DNA of 64,000 nucleotides, taken from contig OY987263.1 in the NCBI GenBank assembly GCA_963920665.1, forward strand, positions 42,877,218-42,941,217, given 5' to 3'. Positions 9,492 to 21,851 of the stretch are shown here, piece after piece; the stretch's first letter is position 1, and each line of letters opens with the position of its first letter. A model generated the notes under the pieces. The model searched no databases, had not been told where the DNA came from, and saw only the letters and a program-made list of their open reading frames with translations. Source of the DNA: Straminergon stramineum. Its lineage: Eukaryota > Streptophyta > Bryopsida > Hypnales > Calliergonaceae. Position numbers and translations under genes: made by a program.

Positions 9492-11508
9492 TCAAATGAA
9501 CCTTTCGCGATTATCAAGGGATGGAGTGTTCTCCACGGATCTGTCGGGCTCAATCCACCGGCCCTCCAAGGAAAGCTTCAAGCCTTTGTTTTCGGCTTGC
9601 CACCAATTCGGTGGAATGCGGTACCGCGCATCCAGAATGTCGGCGTACTTGTTCACCAAAGCATAGTCACGGCCTGTGACAAGCTCGAAGCAATTCCGCC
9701 CTTGATGTCCGTCAACAAGATGTAAGTAGCACTCCAAGGTGTGACAATCAAGAGGATCGCGCGAGCGTTTCAAGTAAGGGGAGAGACTATGATCGATTTG
9801 AAGCGCAACGCCAACGTGCTCGTACGTCTCCATCCATGGGAAACAAACTCTTAGAATGATCTTCGAAACAAGGTCGTGGACTTCGACGACTCGCAACGCC
9901 TTGAGGTGCTTTTCTTCGAACGCTGTTCTGAAGGCGGAGTCGCCGACTTGAGGGCTTCCGAATGTGAAGACTGTCACAGGAATTATTTCTTCTTGGCTTT
10001 TGTTTAGACTTAATGCTGCGATCTCGTAGGCGGTTAGGATTGCAAGTGCGCCGCCAAGGCTGTGTCCTGTGAGAGTGATGCTGAGATTCTCCCCTTCGTA
10101 GAGCTTCAGCAGTCTTGTAATTTCAGCTATGACCTGGTTTCAGAGATGAAAAATTTCAGCAAGACCATGGCCATAGTGCTCTGCAACGCGGAATATTCCT
10201 GTTCTCATACTTTTTCGATTGTGTTCTTGATTGTCTTACAGTGCACTTTCTCCAATTCTGTTTTACAAACTCTGTTCTTCAGCTCAGAGTACACGCGCAA
10301 AGATTGAAAAACTTCCAAGTAGCTGCTGAATTTGAGAAACCAGAGAATGAGAATTTTCCGTTTTCTGGTGACGAAGTCAAAAGATCATATCCAAGATCGT
10401 TCAATGGTCAAATTAGTGGGAGGCGGTGTTACACTGACCTGCTCAGAAGCGCTATTCTAGTTGAACTGCGATGTAGACCGTTTGCATGTGTACAAACTCC
10501 AGAATCCTTTTTCAACCTTTGGACATGCTTTAAAGGAATTTTCTGCTGCAATCGATATAGAAACCCTTTGGATTTGTGCACCGAGTAGCCACTCGATTGT
10601 CCTCACCGTCCCGCGCCATGCGACAACGATATCCGGCCTTCCGATATCTCCTGCGGGTCAGTGGCAACGGCGACATAACCCATCCAGTTGGACTCCACGT
10701 CCCACCTCTCCGAAAACAGACACGACAGCAATGCGCTCGGGAGAGGATTCTCGCATGTTGCATAGAGGTATCTCGTCACCTGGTAGCCCTGTTTCTGCTT
10801 GTGAAGCTTATCAAACATGTTTTGCTTCGGGTATCTTGCGCTTCCGGCATACTTCGATCGAGCCTCGCATTCGACATTGTCATATGTGGTTTGCGCGAAG
10901 TCGCCATAGCGGAGAATCTCTCTTCTGAGGTCGAGGTCTAGAGGATCCAGAAGTCCTTCCCAGTTCTTTGAGCCTTGAATTTCTCTCCAGCTGCCTGAAA
11001 GAGTAGCGTAGCAGGATTCTGGCTGTACGAATTGCAAAGAACGGGAGGTCTCTCGATTGCTGGAACTGCTGATTATGTTGCAAGCAAAGTTATTGCTCAT
11101 ACTCGTGGCATCGTCCGGAGAACCAACCCCTGAATGGAGCGACGAAGAAATCCAGTTGGCATCATCACTTGAGTTATATAAACTTTCCATGCTTTGACAT
11201 TCAGTGAGCGCACTCTTGACGTCTTTCCCGTTTCCGCCTGTCTGCCGTAGCTTGCATTCTTTCAATGAAAAGGGAGTCTTCCTCGCTGCATTGAATTTTT
11301 CATCAGAGATCTCCAGCTTTCTCTGTTGTGAGGTTGACATTTTTGTCACATCTGTGAAACCGATTAGATTTGACAATGATGTAGATTTTTTTGAGCTTTC
11401 GTCTCCATCTCTCACTGTGGACCACGAATCGCTCAGCTTCCAGTGACGATTCAAGGGCCCAGGCCCAGATTTTCTAAGAGCTCTATTCTTGTTGGAAGAA
11501 CGCTGCAC
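9492..11508 (-). pseudogene. Class-3 lipase / phospholipase A1-I (DAD1-like), frameshifted with in-frame stop
   Basis: Exon 1 (to 10439) encodes the PLA1-I hallmark SWREIQGSKNWEGLLDPLDL, then LRREILRYGDFAQ, GYVAVATDPQE, DIVVAWRGTVRTIEW and VEKGFWSLYT. A canonical intron at 10134-10438 (GTCAGT...CCAG) leads to exon 2 (10133-9492) with the nucleophile motif TGHSLGGALAI, FTFGSPQVGD, Asp in VHDLVSK, His in DPLDCHTLECYLHLVDG, and PPNWWQAENKG. Two lesions break it: an apparent extra AT near 10643-10648 shifts the frame just before DIVVAWRGT, and TAG (10457-10459) replaces a codon after SQFN. The start is unclear: no ATG precedes 11340 in this frame, where one is possible, and the open frame begins near 11526. 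Intact homologues hydrolyse sn-1 acyl chains of plastid lipids. Everything else is well conserved, so the loss is recent or the lesions are assembly errors. Confidence 0.85.
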
Positions 11509-11699
11509 TTTTCTTTGGAGGGATGATCAGTATGATTGATACACTACTGCGAAACTCGTCGCTTCTCATTCCTTGAAATAGCGACAAAAGGAGGGGTGAG
11601 TGAAAAAAGTCACAAGGGACAAATCGTGGGGCTGACTTGGATACTAACAATAGATCATTTTGAGTGAGAAGCGACACAGCTCTGGATTTCTTCAATGAA

Positions 11700-12930
11700 A
11701 AACGACTGGGTTCGCTCTAGTGTGACTCTATAATTTTCTGACTAGATGGCATTTCTACAACCATCAATTTTTGTTGTAGATTTTGGGTTTAATGAAGACC
11801 TCAGTCCTCCTTTATTTTCTACACTAATTGTAGATTTCAATTTTAGTCAAATCTAGGACAAAATTCAACAAGGATTCCAATTAGTTATTGAGACACTAGG
11901 ATCTATCACAATAGCAAAGGTTGTGTTGAGAAAACAGCTACGAGAATGTCCAGTGCTTCGTTCTTGAAACATACATCACACTCCACAAAAAAGATAGTTC
12001 TATAGATCAAAACTAAAAATATGGGTATCTTATAATCCAAACAAATTAATGAAACTGCTTCTTATAGAGTTATCTAAGTATTAGTCCAGATATTTTGTTA
12101 GAATATACTTCAAGACAATTCAATACTTTCAAAGGTACATGGAAAGGAAAGCTGATTTTTCAAACTAAGAATTCTTTCAGAGCATGATCGGATTGTAAGA
12201 TGCACCAAGCAACCACGACGCACTACAAATGTTCAAAATTTAATTTACATAGCCAAGATCATTTCAAAATAAGTGGACTTCACAATGACTAGTCTAAGTT
12301 TGTTACAGAGCCCTATGTAAGTGCAAGTGCAGGTGTTCTAGAAGAGAGTACATTTCAAGACAATTCAAAACAAAAGGTATACGGGGAGGAAGACTGAGTA
12401 TACAAACTTAGAATCCTTCAGGTACATGATCAGCTTGAATGATCCACCAAGCAACCACGATAAAATGTTCAAGACTCAACTACATCAAGGTCATTGTAAA
12501 AGCATGAATATAATTATAATCTAATCTAAATTTGTTTCCTGTCGTACGTGCTGGCAATGAAAACCGAGTCATTAAATTGTCATTCTCAAAGTGTTTTACA
12601 CTCGTCAACCTGTTCACTCTGATGAAACACAAATGCTGTAGAAAGCTCTAACACTATTGCTTGTCAAATCTGCAAAGAGGCTAAACAAAGGCTTTAGATG
12701 GCAATGGAAAGCCAAATTTGTAAGAGGAGGCATAATTATTGTGATTCCAGCAAGACTGCAGCAGCGTGCGTCGAAAAGAGTCTCTTCCATCACGGAACAA
12801 GTTGAGAAAGACATAAGTCTGAAACCTCTTGAAGGCATGTCACTCAGGTTTGGCTCCAGTAGTGACAGTGTCTCCAACCTCTTGTAGGTGACTGACAGAG
12901 ATGAAATTCTATTCATCCATCCTCATTTTC
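11700..12930. other. Intergenic with a duplicated ~190-bp segment
   Basis: Segments 12115-12312 and 12361-12542 are diverged direct repeats. They share CAATTCAA, AGAAT(T/C)CTT(T/C)CAG, CATGATC, CACCAAGCAACCACGA, AAATGTTCAA and a TCTAA...TTTGTT end. A minus-strand frame at 12614-12916 is open but unrecognised. Confidence 0.45.
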
Positions 12931-13262
12931 TTGATCATTCGTTGACGATCGTCCAACGATACTGTTCCTCGTTCGTTTCTCGTTGGTTCCTTGCCGTCTC
13001 TCTCTACCTCTGAAGTCCGAACTCCGAAGTCGAGTGAGACGACTCGCTCTCATCAGCTCGGCGATCGATCGATTGCTGGCACGCAAATTGATCGTTCTCC
13101 GCGCGCTTGATTGATTCCGGAACGCTTAATATTTGCTAATGCACGAGATCTGCAGTCGTGGGACTTCAAAGCGATACTAACGAAGTGGCGCGGTTCTTAG
13201 GAGTGGCCTCAATCCCGTGGAATTGAGGAGGCGAGACAATCGTCTTCGATTTCTCTTACAAT
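12931..13262 (+). promoter_or_regulatory. Promoter/5'-UTR region of the zeta-COP gene
   Basis: This is a GC-richer stretch immediately upstream of the zeta-COP ATG, with pyrimidine runs near 12990 and repeated GATC tetramers (CGATCGATCGATTG near 13065). Its composition differs sharply from the AT-rich intergenic DNA to the left. The transcription start cannot be fixed by eye. Confidence 0.35.
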
Positions 13263-15448
13263 ATGGAAGTAAGAATTTTTGGTTTCATATCTTAGTGCGA
13301 TTATATTTCGTGCTGCAATTATGGAGTTCTCATTTTTGTCAAGAAACCAACGAGGGGAACAGGTTTGCGCAGACTAGGGCTTTGTTTCGCATTTCGTTTT
13401 TCTGCCGTGATCGCTTTTCAAGTTCGAGCGAGTCGGAGGGGAGGATTATTTCAGTAAAGCATTGTGTCTGTATGTGTGGGTGATCATGTCATGTTTGGCC
13501 CTAGAGGATTACGTTGTAATTCTCGAGTTACGTCTAGCTCAACGTCAATTTAACGTTTTTTCAAAACTTTTCAGTTGCATCCGAGAGTTTACAGCTCAAG
13601 AACACAAGATGTTCAAAAGAAGAGACAATAGTGCAATTTTTTAATATCAGTAGCAAAAACCACAGTCCAAAGAACTCGAATCTAGAGTATTCGGCCGTTC
13701 TTACTAACGATGCTTATTTCATGGTTACTGAACGTGTTTGAATTTTCCCCCTAATCTAGACAGGACTATCTATCATAAGTATCTGTGGAGGTTAGTTTCT
13801 TTGGAAACTGATAGGTCAGTGGATACTTGTAAATCGCTATTGATACTGACGATAATGAGACCAAGAAGCGCGTAGCACATACTAAGTACGCCTGATATCC
13901 TTGTGGTTTTTAGGCCTCTACTCCGTTGGTTAAGAGCGTGTTACTCTTAGATGCTGAGGGCAAGCGCGTGGCTGTCAAGTATTTCTCAGATGACTGGCCG
14001 AGCTTTGCCAATAAATTGGCGTTCGAGAAATCGGTTTTCACTAAGACTCAACGAACAAGTGCTCGTTCAGAAGGTATTTTTCGACCGATATGCTTGTGGC
14101 TATAATGCTATATCTTAAAAGTGACCTCTACAATTCATGTACAGGAGATGTATCCAAGCTACATTATGCTTACTACGATTTGATTATTTTCAATACTGCA
14201 GCTGGAGAATGAACTGAAATTGCATGGTTCTGATACTCTTGTTTTTTATTGCAGTTGAGATTGGGATGTTCGATGGTTACGTTGTGGTATACAAATTCAC
14301 CTCTGATGTCCATTTCTATGTAACTGGAGGTGAAGATGAAAACGAACTTATTTTGGCAACAGTTTTGCAAGGTTTTTTTGATGCGGTTGCACTACTTCTC
14401 AGGTTACACATCCTTCATCTACCATGCTTCTTCTATGATTCTGCCAATGTCCTTATTTGAAAATGGAAATCTTCTGTATTGTCCTCGTGGAAACATTACT
14501 TGGTAATGTGCAGGTTCATGTCTTTAATTATGAGTTTGACAGCAGTGTCCTTCCCGGAATTTTGTGGCACATCGACTGTATTTTATCGATTCCGGAACTC
14601 ATGTGATTGCTGCATGTGCTGCAGGAATGACGTTGAGAAGAAAAGTGTTCTGGAAAATTTGGATCTTGTTCTTCTTTGCCTTGATGAGATTGTGGATGGC
14701 GGGTATGCCTCTGACCTTTTTACACCTTTCTTCAAACTGATGGGTTCGAAGCCTATTGCTGAGGATTTACACATTTGTATTGGATTCGATTTGTGGATAT
14801 AGCTAGCGTCCAAACAGATGCACCATATTCGATATGAGTACAGCGGTGCCAGATGGATGTCGCTTGAGGGCATACTTTGGAGCTCGTTTTGGGGAAACTT
14901 CATCAATTATTCAGCTGAATGTGTTTGTAATGCATATTTTTTAGCTTTTGGCCTTTGAAAATGGCTATTGATAGTTTCCCTGGCATGACCGTTCTGCACA
15001 GAATCATACTGGAGACAGATGCCAATGTTATCGCTGGCAGAGTAGCTATGCGCGGTGCTGATGTAGATGTGCCTTTTTCTGAGCAGGTACATACATTATT
15101 GGCTCGATTTTCATGCTATTGTTCTTTTGTTCATGAAGTCACTCGGTTGATTGTCTGTTCCAGCTGCGTAACAATGAAGTTGAAGAATAGTGGTTGATGA
15201 GTCTTGCTTGTTTGATGGCAAATAGACTAACATGTTCAGGATTGAGCCTTAGATATTTCTATAGCGTCTTGATATTGCCGTGAAAAATGTATAATATTTC
15301 GTAAACTCCATCATTGGAGGAAGATCTCAATTCCTGTGCCTTTAGCGTTTCTTACTCAATTTGTGTAATTTTCCTTTGCTTTGTGCAGACAATTTCGCAG
15401 GCTCTTGCAACAGCGAGGGAGCACTTGTCAAGATCACTGCTCAAGTAG
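13263..15448 (+). CDS. Coatomer subunit zeta (zeta-COP), six exons
   Basis: Exons: 13263-13268, 13914-14073, 14255-14402, 14625-14702, 15002-15086, 15389-15448. All introns are GT-AG and the phases close to 537 nt, 178 residues, matching the family's ~177-180. The first exon codes only Met-Glu (ATGGAA then GTAAGA) and joins [20 protein letters not shown]. Diagnostic blocks follow: [82 protein letters not shown] and [19 protein letters not shown]. Zeta-COP is the small longin-fold (adaptor-sigma-like) subunit of the COPI coat, pairing with gamma-COP for Golgi-to-ER and intra-Golgi vesicles. The tiny first exon is the least certain piece; it fits both splice signal and reading phase. Highly conserved and apparently intact. 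Confidence 0.95.
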
Positions 15449-16000
15449 AGCATTTCAATGGAATCTCCTTACGGTGAGTTTGAAGAAGAGTATGCTATTT
15501 AGTATTTCTATTTATAAACTACAGTGCCAATCTCCATGATTATAAGCTGTCGCAGATAGTGTGAAAAAGCTATCTTTACGATGCTTTGTCCAAGCATAGA
15601 AGTAGCCTTTCTCTGATTGAAGTGTAGAGTCTGCAATGCTTTTTATACATCACTGAAGAGATGTGTTGTTTTCTAGAATGTACAGTAGGAGGCGCTGGAA
15701 GCTTGTCTAGTGTTCATTCTTGGGCGGACAGTTTTTTAAATTAATACAAATATGTTTCCTTCATCGGTTATTTTCATGATCTTCAGCTTGCTGCAGTCTT
15801 GCAACTGTATCGAACTAGTTCACGCCACGTTGCTTATCTTTGATAGTCATTTAGATCAATATATTTTGTTTCAACTTCGATGCAGAGAGAGGAGATTAAT
15901 ACTTATGCAATGTGTGATGAGATGTACTTGCCAGAAACAAGCTTGTTCAATATCTGTTTTTCCTGCTAGTAGCATAACAAATACCTGAGGCTTGCAAAGA
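15449..16000 (+). other. 3' flank / UTR of the zeta-COP gene
   Basis: No coding signal is evident. A donor-like ACG|GTGAGT occurs at about 15474, shortly after the zeta-COP stop, so a 3'-UTR intron is possible. The rest is AT-rich. Confidence 0.35.
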
Positions 16001-16547
16001 ATGCTGAAATCTAGATTGAAGCCGCCTGCAATGCGGAATATGTCTAGCGCACGCGAGAAGAAAGAGATTATTGACCTCAAGGTTTAACATCTCCATCTAC
16101 CTATGTTTCCGAATGCATCAACTTTCCCATGTTGTTTGACCAGCGTACTATGTATCGAGATTTCAATGTAGAACATACTTTCGACAGGTTCTGCAATCTT
16201 TGACGCTCAGGGGTTCTACTGGCATTCAATTTGATGCACTTGATGGAATCTCTTGTTTCCATAGATTCAGGCACAAGCAGTTTACAAATAGTATACATAT
16301 TCGGGCCATGTACAATTGTGACCACTTCAATTGCATTAGGTCATGCCAATGTGCGATTCTGTCGACCATTCCCTCACCTGCATCTCAAAAATGCACCGTC
16401 TCAATCAAGGTTGAATTACTAAAATCATTGATGGAGAAAAGGAATTTAGAGGTAGAGTCTGTAATTGAGAACGCATCAAACAGGATTATTTCTTGGCATG
16501 GCGAGAAGATATATTTATTGGGAATTCACGACTGTTTGTATGACTAG
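16001..16547 (+). CDS. Unidentified two-exon ORF, possibly a gene fragment
   Basis: A candidate first exon (16001-16081) begins with ATG and encodes a basic 27-residue peptide containing MRNMSSAREKKEIIDLK before a weak GTTTAA donor. After a CGACAG acceptor at 16187 an open frame runs 16188-16547, including VLQSLTLRGSTGIQFDALDG and KRNLEVESVIENASNRI. I do not recognise the family. A strongly decayed duplicate of the first part lies at 23226-23650, so this region was once duplicated as a unit. Codon-like composition supports coding ancestry, but the weak donor and the Cys/Ile-rich middle make an intact gene doubtful. Confidence 0.25.
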
Positions 16548-17400
16548 AAGCTATGGATTAGTCAACGTCTATGGCTCTTTAGACACAGAACAGCTTGGAC
16601 GCGAAGTTGCGAAGGCCATGTGTACACTGAACTGGTTGGTGAGAGGATTGGCTTCGCTCCAGCTCTCTATCCATTGAAATTGGCGTTCCACAACATGTCA
16701 CTGCTAACTCCAGCTGATCTGTGCACCAGCCCTCGTTGCCTCCACCTCTCGGAAGGTGCAGTATAGGCGACCCCTGAAGGCATGCCTGTGCCAACATGTT
16801 GACCCTTGTCATCCCTATCCTTAGCCTCGGCGTCGCTGCATTCCTCCACTGTTCGTTCTAGGAAAGCGCATAAGCTCTTATAGGAGCCACCGCTGGATGT
16901 GTTGGATGTGCCTGCACGGTGCCTTCCTGACGGCCATTGAAGAGCGCAGTGTCGGACGCGAATTTGCGCACATCGTCGGATTTGAGAAATCCAGTTTCGC
17001 AGGTTTTGTGAGAGTGCGGGCGTTTGTCTGTCTGCCCTTGCGGAGGTGCACCAGTAGATCTCGTCCTTGTAACTTGGGAAAAGACTAAAATTGACATTCG
17101 GACCATCTGTGACACTTGAAGCGGTTGAGCATCTTCTACATCTGTATCCGGAATGAGGTCTCGAGCCTGAATGGAGAGTATTTTCCGGATACGAATATTT
17201 CACTTGCCGAGTTCTTTTTCAGAATCTTGCTGGAAAACCTGAAAATTTTCTAAATCAAGTGGCTTGCGGTTTCAGCGGACAGGAATCACGTCTCAATCTT
17301 GAGAAAATTGCGGAGAGAGTACCACGTCCTCATTCTCTGAAGATTGAGAATGGGGAGAAGAAATTGTGATTGCCCCTCACTAGTAGGCCTGCGCACAGGT
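16548..17400. other. GC-elevated region with overlapping ORFs on both strands, no gene assigned
   Basis: Plus-strand frames include GERIGFAPALYPLKLAFHN (about 16645-16700), and a 178-residue minus-strand frame spans 16667-17203. Neither shows a family signature. The composition resembles former coding sequence more than intergenic DNA, so a degenerate gene is likely. Confidence 0.25.
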
Positions 17401-17680
17401 GAGGGCTGGATCAGACGTCGAACGTGATCGGGCCGAGTGACCACCACCCGAACTGCTTTGCAGATTCTTGTAAATCGTTGGAGTCACTTTCTTCCGCCCA
17501 TTGGCAGCCAGCTGGGGTGAAAAAAAGACCCCCTCTGAAACAAGTACGTTTCTGTTGCGCAGGACAGAAGAAGAGGCTCTGTGCCGAAGGAGAGAGACGA
17601 GGAGTCTGCCATAGTGAAATTGCTAAGTTTGGCGTTGAGTTTTTGAGTAAAAGACGCAGTAACAAAATCGCGAGGGCTGA

Positions 17681-18214
17681 AGTCGCAGTTTTCGTCCGCC
17701 TTGCACCGTCAGGGAGCAAGGGAGCAAACCCGCAATTTCAGGCCCTGATATCCGACGTCGCACTGGCTCTGTTAGCCTCATGTGCGTGGGCCTCGTGATT
17801 CTCTTCATCGGTCAAGGATATTACGTAGATTGAATCAAATAATTAGTGGATTCCTCAAGAAACAGTGGATTTGGATCTGCCCCAGACGAAGATCTAACAC
17901 CCAAAGTCGGAGATATAGAAGTTCGTTTGTGGCGGCCCGGCCCATTCCGCAAAAGTGGATGGCAACCTTACGTCTGTTGGCTTCTTTGAAGCTTTTACGG
18001 TCCCTTTTGCTCTAACTCTGAAGGGCGCACTCGACGGAGGATACGGTAATGTGAGTGACTGTCTTTGTATCCGTTCTTTGGAATATTTGATTTGTAAGAG
18101 GTGGATTGCATAGTGCGCAATCTCTTTTTCAGCTGCGAATGTCCGCAACAAGCCATTCGAAGTATCTTCACCAGCGCACTAACAATCTCGGCGCAGCTGA
18201 CCATGGTGATCCAT
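17681..18214 (+). pseudogene. Frameshifted relic of an unidentified, probably membrane/plastid protein
   Basis: An open block from 17681 contains a hydrophobic segment, MCVGLVILFIGQG (17780-17818). A second block from about 17866 reads APDEDLTPKVGDIEVRLWRP then RKSGWQPY. Near 17970 the coding character jumps frame and continues as SVGFFEAFTVPFALTLKGAL ending GGYGN at 18050, followed by a GTGAGT donor. After a TTTTTCAG acceptor, 18133-18214 encodes RMSATSHSKYLHQRTNNLGA and ends at another GTGAGT donor. The jump is what a 2-bp deletion between WQPY and SVGFF would give. I cannot name the family. The preceding basic, Ser/Arg-rich sequence could be a transit peptide. Splice signals survive while the frame does not, as in the lipase relic 7 kb away. 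Confidence 0.45.
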
Positions 18215-21200
18215 GTGAGTTTGGCTTTGCTAAATTAGTACTTTACACTGAGCAGCTATGTTGAAATTCATGCAATTACCAGATCGGTATGCTTGACGGA
18301 GAAACATCATAGAATGCTGTATAGGTGAAGGACTCGTAGTGAATACCAGCTGAAATGTACTGGTGCCTTTGTGGCAACAGGGTTGTCATAGTCCAATGTA
18401 TGTTTGGTACTCTCATTCTCTTAGTACTTGTGAAGCAGGAGATAGCCTCCAATGTTATTAAAAAGTCGGTCGTGAATGGCCATAAATGTTTAGATCAACG
18501 AGCTTTGCTTCAAGTTCTTTCTGTGCATGAGAGAGGAGATTGGCTTCTGGTGCAATATGATTGGACAGCCTTGCAATCTGGGTATCTTGTGCAATGTGCT
18601 TATTGTTGTCTGTATTTTTTCAGAGAAAAAATCAGTTGAATCAACTAAAATACAAGTGGAATCATATTAATCTAATAGGAACTGATATTAATATGAATTT
18701 TCAAACACATTTGGTGCAAAAATTTTAAACCATTAGTAGGTGGGGGTCATGACCATCTTAAAAAGGTTCAAAACTATCAATGACCCAAGACCCCAATCTC
18801 ATTTGATCAGTGTTTTAAAAGTACAAGTTCATCATTCTTAAAGCACTTCTTTTATTGATTGAAGTTACAACTCGTTCTAACAAGCAAATATCCACAAGTA
18901 ATCCCACCTAAACCAAAATTTATTGAACCACATCTTTATCAACCTCAAGTTGTTCATGAAGAGATGAGAATTTGATATCATTCTTTGACAATAGCACCTC
19001 ATTGCTTACCCAAAGAAAATGACTTACAACCTTAAACTGACCATAAGGAGATGTGAACTTGATGTCATTCTCTAACAATAGCACCTAATTCCTAGCCCAA
19101 AGAAAATGACTTTGTTGAAATGGATGGGAGACTAGTGCAAATGGGAGGATCCTGTAAATGTTGGAATTGGGTGATTGATGGCATTGGGCTATTCTACCTT
19201 ATCTTAAATAAGCCAATTCAAAAATCTTTTTTCTTACAAGTACCAAAACAACAAAATATTATTTAACTAGGTTGATTGTTCCTAGCTAAGAGTCATTGAT
19301 TAATAATTAAACAAATAGGTTTGAAAAATAGGCATTTTGAAGGTTTTGGAACTTTAGACTAAATTTGAAGGAGCATAAAAAGTTGGCAGTTGATCTTCTA
19401 GAGATTTGGTAATAAAAGTCAAATAAAAAAGCAACTACTCCAAATGAAGCCTTAACATGGATGGACTTTCTTATAACCACATAATTTAACTTCAAAATCC
19501 TTCACTTTCTGTTGTCCCATTTTGCAAGTACTTACATATGAAAAAATATTGATTGATTTTTTGGAGATCAAATCACATGTCTTCTTCAAGTCATGAACAC
19601 AAATAATGTAGGTATTGCAATGGAAATCCCTTGCGACAACTACCTCTTTTACCTTTTCTAACAAAACACAAGGAATCTAGCCATCATAGGGAAATCCCCT
19701 GCGATAGCTACTTCTTTTACCTTTTTTAATAGAATACAAGGAATGTGGCCATCACATAAAAAGGTGAGACAAGGAATTTATTTTTCTAGGGGAAAATTTG
19801 TGCATTTTTCAATGTTATTTGAAGATGTCCCTACCTCCAAATCACCTCAAGTTATGAAATCCAATATTCTAGAATGTAGATTTCTGCCTCTAAAAATCTA
19901 ACTTTAATGTAGATTTTATTGTATATAATCAATACAATTCATAGATTTAGGAGAATCAAATCTAATTAATATGCAGATTTTGAATTTCCAAACTCATTCA
20001 TTTGTACATTTTAGAATTTTTGATATAGATCCTTTTCTAGATTCCAAGAGTCCAAAATATTAGCAATACATAGATTTCACTTGTTTCAACATATTACAAT
20101 GTCATATATTGTAAAATTTCTAAAGTACATAAAATATACAAAGTCTAGGAATGATAGATTTATGTGAATAGAATTTGTTGCCTTGAAGATTGACAATCAT
20201 TAGATGAGATTTGGGGAGGTAAAGGGGCCATTTCAGGCCTGTTCTCCATGTTGTTCCCACAACAATGAGGGCATGGCTGATTGTTGTCAATTGTCATAAA
20301 TACTAATATTATTTTTTCAATTTTTTTTGGATCTTGAAATTGGAAAAAGGTCAAAAAAAAAATATTCAAAGAAAAAAAATAAAATAAAATTTGACGTGGT
20401 CGCCTCACGACCACATCATCATGTTGCAGTGGTGTAGTTCACCGAGTTTCCTACTACCAAGAACTCACAATCTTCTAATGGGGCCAAATCTCTTCTAATG
20501 CTATAAGCCTTATATGTCCAACCTCATGGTACCTTTGACAATCAATTTGGAACAATTGCATCTTGTAAAATCTACCAAATATTAGGTGGAAATAACATTG
20601 AAATGTATGATTTGTCAATGTATTGTAAAGTCTACCAATTTGGATTCAGGGAGAATTCATGAAAATCCATGTAAAGCAAACCCAATAATCTTCTTCACAT
20701 GGAATTCCAAACAACTTCGCTATTAAATCCAATTATTTTCTTTTGCTACAAAATTCTTTGAAGATGGACTCCATGTAGACATTACAACACTCGAGAACAT
20801 AGGAATTTCCAAAAGCCAAGAGGGACAAACTATAAAATCTCTAAATCAATCATAGGGAATTCTAAACAAGTTTGTTGTGAAAGATTTTAAGTCTCTTGAG
20901 AAAATTTGAAACTCTAGTGCATTTTTTAAGGGAAAGTGAAGAAGAATTGTATTTAATGCAAAATAGGCTAAAAAAACCTATAGTAAAAGTTTCTCCACAA
21001 TTATACATACTAGTATAAAACATTTTGGTGTAAAATTTTCAATTATTAGAAATCTTATTTGAGACCACTATTTTAGACCCTCATTGAACTTGCAATAGAA
21101 TATTTATTTTTAGGAATTCTTCAAAATTTTAATTGGAGTAGAAGATAGACTCAATAAGCTTCATATCATGAGTTGTACATAGATTGTAAAACAAGATCAT

Positions 21201-21253
21201 TTTTATGAATATAATTCTAGATCAAGAAAAAACATTAGAGAAAATTTGGACTG
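18215..21253. other. AT-rich intergenic DNA with local direct repeats
   Basis: No gene is visible. There are two local tandem duplications: about 18958-19110 (period ~86, landmarks ACAATAGCACCT and CCCAAAGAAAATGACTT) and 19621-19756 (period ~66, landmarks GGAAATCCC(T/C)TGCGA and CAAGGAAT). Confidence 0.5.
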
Positions 21254-21851
21254 TCTAGAGGGCCATTTGACTTTGGCCAACAATGAAAATACAAGAAATA
21301 AAAAAGACATATTTTTAAAAGAAATAAAAAAGTAAATTTAAAGTACAATCTAATATGGCACCTGAAGCAATTACATGCATGGTTTTCTACTAGGACAACA
21401 TGACATCGTGACAAATAAACGTCACACAATGTCGAGTAGAGCCCTCGAGATATCTAGTTGACTAAACATCTAGTTGACTAAACATCTAGTTGACTTTTAA
21501 GAAAATCATCAAAAAATTATGATTTTGGTGTATTTAAGTTTCATTTCAATGAAGTGTCTTAATTTAATGAATACATATTACATTCTAAATTTAGGTTCAT
21601 AATTATAGTGAGATTTTAATTTTTCTGAGCTGTCAACGATGGACTTAAACGACGGGTCACGAAAGGTTATCAACACTTTGTCTAATACGACACACGACAT
21701 TGTACATCCTACACGACACCAAAACCCCAAAATATGTCCAACAAGATAACTCTGATTACATGGTGTACAATTTTTATTGGTTTTTTTCAATTTCTAATTT
21801 TCACTTTTCACTATATTTGCACAACTAGCTAGAGTCAAATGGCCCTCTAGA
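21254..21851. mobile_element. TIR element of ~0.6 kb with TCTAGAGGGCCATTTGACT ends
   Basis: The 19-mer TCTAGAGGGCCATTTGACT (21254-21272) is mirrored exactly at 21833-21851. The interior holds a 16-bp tandem repeat (ATCTAGTTGACTAAAC, 21452-21495) and several ACGACA/GTCGT-rich segments. No transposase ORF is present. I read it as a non-autonomous DNA element. Confidence 0.55.
21452..21495. repeat. 16-bp tandem repeat, 2.75 copies
   Basis: The unit ATCTAGTTGACTAAAC is repeated head to tail without mismatch, inside the 21254-21851 element. Confidence 0.8.

Noticed and set aside
10461..10941. Plus-strand ORFs of 155 and 121 residues
   Set aside because: They are antisense to the lipase relic, whose conserved motifs and splice sites lie on the minus strand.
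16667..17203. 178-residue minus-strand ORF
   Set aside because: No family signature, Arg/Ser/Cys-rich composition typical of an antisense frame over GC-rich former coding DNA, and no supporting splice signals.
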